Shown here in pieces: positions 60,923 to 64,000 of a stretch of 64,000 bases of DNA. Within the stretch, counting starts at the first letter, position 1; each line of letters starts with the position of its first letter. The stretch comes from Apostichopus japonicus. Its lineage: Eukaryota > Echinodermata > Holothuroidea > Aspidochirotida > Stichopodidae. The translations under genes and the position numbers were made by a program. Location: NCBI RefSeq assembly GCF_037975245.1, contig NC_092582.1, forward strand, positions 20,980,577-21,044,576, given 5' to 3'. Under the pieces are notes generated by a model, which saw only the letters and a program-made list of their open reading frames with translations, did no database searches and was not told the DNA's origin.

Positions 60923-63900
60923 TAAATCGAATGTGCTGTACCGATAAATCGAATGTGCGATACCTATTAATCGAATGTGCGATACCGATGAATCTAAATT
61001 GCGATACCGATAAATCGAATGTGCGATACCGATAAATGGAATGTGCGGTACCGATAAATAGGATGTGTGGGACCGATAAATCGATTGTGCGGTACCGATC
61101 AATCGATTGTGCGGGACCGATAAATGGAATGTTCGATACCGATCAATCGAATATGCGATACCGATAAATCGAATTTACGATAACGATTAGTCGACTGTGC
61201 GGTACCGATAAATCGAAGGGTGCGGTACAATCAATCGAACGTCCGATACCTATTCATCGAATGTGCGATACCGATAAATCAAAAATTCGAATGTGTTGGA
61301 TACCGATAAATCGAAGGTGCAATACCGATAAATAGAACTATCGGTACCGATAAATCGAATGTGCGGTACCGATAAATCGAATGTGCGGTACCGATAAATG
61401 GAATGTGCGATACCGATTAATCGAGTGTGTGGTACCGATAAATCGAATGTGCGGAACCGATAAATAGAACTAACGGTACCGATAAATCGAATGTGCGATA
61501 CCGATATATCGAACGTGCGATATCGATAAATCGAATGTGCGGTACCGATTAATAGAATGTACGGTACCGATTAATAGAATGTGCGATACCGATAAATGGA
61601 ATGTGCGATACCGATTAATCGAATGTGTGGTACCGATAAATCGAATGTACGATACCGATTAATCGAATGTGCGGTACCTATAAATCGAATGTACGGTACC
61701 GATTAATCGAATGTGCGGTACCGATAAATCAATTGTGCGGTACCGAAAAATCGAATGTGCGGTAGCGATAAATCGAATTTACGATACCGATAAATCGAAT
61801 GTGCGGTACAGATAAATCGATTGTGCAATACCGATAAATCGAACATGCGATAACGATTAATCGAATGTGCGATACCGATCAATCGAAAGTGCAATACCGA
61901 TAAATCGAATGTGCGATACCGATAAACCGACTGTGCGGTACCGAAAAATCGAATGTGCGGTACCGATAAATCGAATGTGCGATACCAATAAATCGAATGT
62001 GCGATACCGATCAATCGAATTTACGATACCGATTAATCGAATGTGCGATACCGATAAATCGAATGTGCGATACTGATAAATCGAATGAACGGTACCGATA
62101 AATCGATTGTGCGGTACCGAAAAATCGAATGTGCGGTACCGATAAATCGAATGAACGGTACCAATAAATCGAATGTGCGATACCGATAAATCGAATGTGC
62201 GGTACCGATAAATCGAATGTGCGATACCAATAAATCGAATGTTCGATACCGATAAATCGAATTAACGATACCGATTAATCGAATGTGCGGTACCGATAAA
62301 TCGATAGTGCGGTACCGATAAAACGATTGTGCGGTACCCATAAATCGAATTTACGATTAAGATAAATCGAATGTGCGATACCGATAAATCGAAGGGTGCG
62401 GTACCGATAAATAGAATGTACGGTACCGATTAATCGAATGTGAGATACCGATAAATGGAATGTGCGATACCGATTAATCGAATGTGTGGTACCGATAAAT
62501 CGAATGTACGATACCGATTAATCGAATGTGCGGTACCTATAAATCGAATGTACGATACCGATTACTCGAATGTGCGGTACCGATAAATCAATTGTGCGGT
62601 ACCGAAAAATCGAATGTGCTGTACCGATAAATCGAATTTACGATACCGATAAATTCAATGTGCGATACCGATAAATTGAAAGTGCGATACCGATAAATCG
62701 AATGTGCGATACCGATAAATCGAATGTGCGGTACCGATAAATCGAATGTGCGATACCGATTAATCGAATTCACAATATCGATTTATCGAATGTGCGGTAC
62801 CGATAAATCGATTGTGACGTACCGATAAATCGAACATGCGATAACGATTAATCGAATGTGCGATACCGATAAATCGAAAGTGCAATACCGATAAATCGAA
62901 TTTACGATACCGATAAACCAAATGTGCGATACCGATCAATCGAAAGTGCAATACCGATAAATCGAATGTGCAGTATCGATAAATCAAATGTTCGGTACCG
63001 ATAAATCGAATGTGCGATACTGATAAATCGAATGTGCGGTACCGATAAATCGATTGTGCGGTACCGAAAAATTGAATGTGCGGTACCGATAAATCGAATG
63101 TGCGATACCAATAAATCGAATGTGCGATACCGATAAATCGAATTAACGATACCGATTAATCGAATGTGCGGTACCGATAAATCGAATTTACGATACCGAT
63201 TAATTCAATGTGCGATACCGATAAATTGAAAGTGCGATACCGATTAATCGAAAGTGCGATACCGATAAATCGAATGTGCGATACCGATAAATCGAATGTG
63301 CGGTACCGATAAATCGAATGTGCGATACTGATAAATCGAATGTGTGGTACCGATAAATCGATTGTGCGGTACCGATAATTCGATTGTGCATGACCGATTA
63401 AACGAATATGCGGTACCGATAAATAGGACCTGCAGTACCGATAATTCGATTTTGCGGTACCGATAAATCGAATGTGCGATACCCTTTAATCGAATGTGCG
63501 GTACCGATAAATCGAATGTGCGGTACCGATAAGTCGAATGTGCGATACAGATAAATCGAATGTGCGATACCGATAAATCGAATTATCGATACCGATTAAT
63601 CGAATGTGCGGTACCGATAAATCGATTGTGCGGTACCGATAAGACGATTGTGCGGTACCCATAAATCGAATGTGCGATACCTATTAATCGAATGTGCGGT
63701 ACCGATAAATCGAATTCACAATACCGATTAATCGAATTTGCGGTACCGATATATCGAAAGTGCGGAACCGATAAATCGAACGTGCGTTAACGATTAATAG
63801 AATGTGCGATACCGATAAATCGAAAGGGCAAAACCGATAAATGGAATTTACGATACCGATAAATCGAATGTGCGGTACCGATAAATAGAATGTGCGGTAC

Positions 63901-64000
63901 CGATTAATCGAAGGGTGCGGTACCGATAAATGGAATGTACGGTACCGATTAATCGAATGTGCGATACCGATAAATCGAATGTGTGGTACCGATTAATCGA
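60917..64000 (+). repeat. 22-bp satellite array
   Basis: About 140 tandem copies of a unit beginning TACCGATAAATCGAATGTGC followed by GR, open at the right edge. Example starts are 61323, 61345 and 61367. Recurrent alternatives are GGTACC or GATACC; CGATAAATCG, the perfect palindrome CGATTAATCG or CGATCAATCG; and ATGTGC versus ATTTAC, ATTGTGC or AAGTGC. A few units are 24 bp (GAAGGGTGCGG near 61215, 62394 and 63912). Larger-scale repeats exist: AATCAATTGTGCGG recurs at 61729 and 62588, about 39 units apart. The open frames of 60 to 103 codons here are a by-product of the unit. Confidence 0.97.

Noticed and set aside
61703-62341. Open frames of about 100 codons on the minus strand in the 22-bp array
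   Set aside because: The repeat consensus has no stop codon on that strand in any frame, so long frames arise automatically. The translation is only the 22-residue repeat and frames end wherever a unit mutates.

Overview
The window is repetitive, apparently non-coding eukaryotic DNA. I see no protein-coding gene, rRNA, tRNA or recognisable transposon. The longest open frames (about 60 to 110 codons) lie inside repeats. The layout suggests a heterochromatic block, such as centromere-proximal or subtelomeric DNA, in a large eukaryotic genome. I cannot name the species. An animal is plausible but not shown.

Layout: (1) 1-19611 is a 146-bp satellite in forward orientation, about 135 monomers, open at the left edge. 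(2) 19612 to about 27360 is a 2.1-kb unit in tandem: three copies that agree over most of their length and a fourth that is diverged and damaged. Each unit joins a cluster of degenerate ~105-bp repeats to an A+T-rich segment with a long G-run and a decayed satellite fragment. (3) About 27480-29870 is a core made largely of the same ~105-bp family. Its outer parts form an imperfect inverted repeat, and family orientation flips between about 28.76 and 28.97 kb. (4) About 29876-30875 is an inverted copy of the 2.1-kb unit lacking most of the A+T-rich part. (5) 30876-60916 is the same 146-bp satellite in reverse orientation, about 206 monomers. (6) 60917-64000 is an unrelated 22-bp satellite, about 140 copies, open at the right edge.

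The main structure is therefore two large satellite arrays pointing at each other across an ~11-kb non-satellite island that is itself partly palindromic. Monomer length is almost invariant. Phase arithmetic accounts for every departure with five short monomers on the left and six length variants on the right. Blocks of 4 to 48 monomers have been copied within each arm. Diagnostic variants differ between arms, so they have homogenised separately.

The most striking content is inside the monomer: three AGGTCA hexamers in direct orientation with spacers of 1 and 4 bp (the DR1 and DR4 layouts of animal nuclear-receptor sites), a CACGTG E-box, and a short inverted repeat at which some variants appear to have arisen. 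Whether any protein binds these sites cannot be told from sequence.
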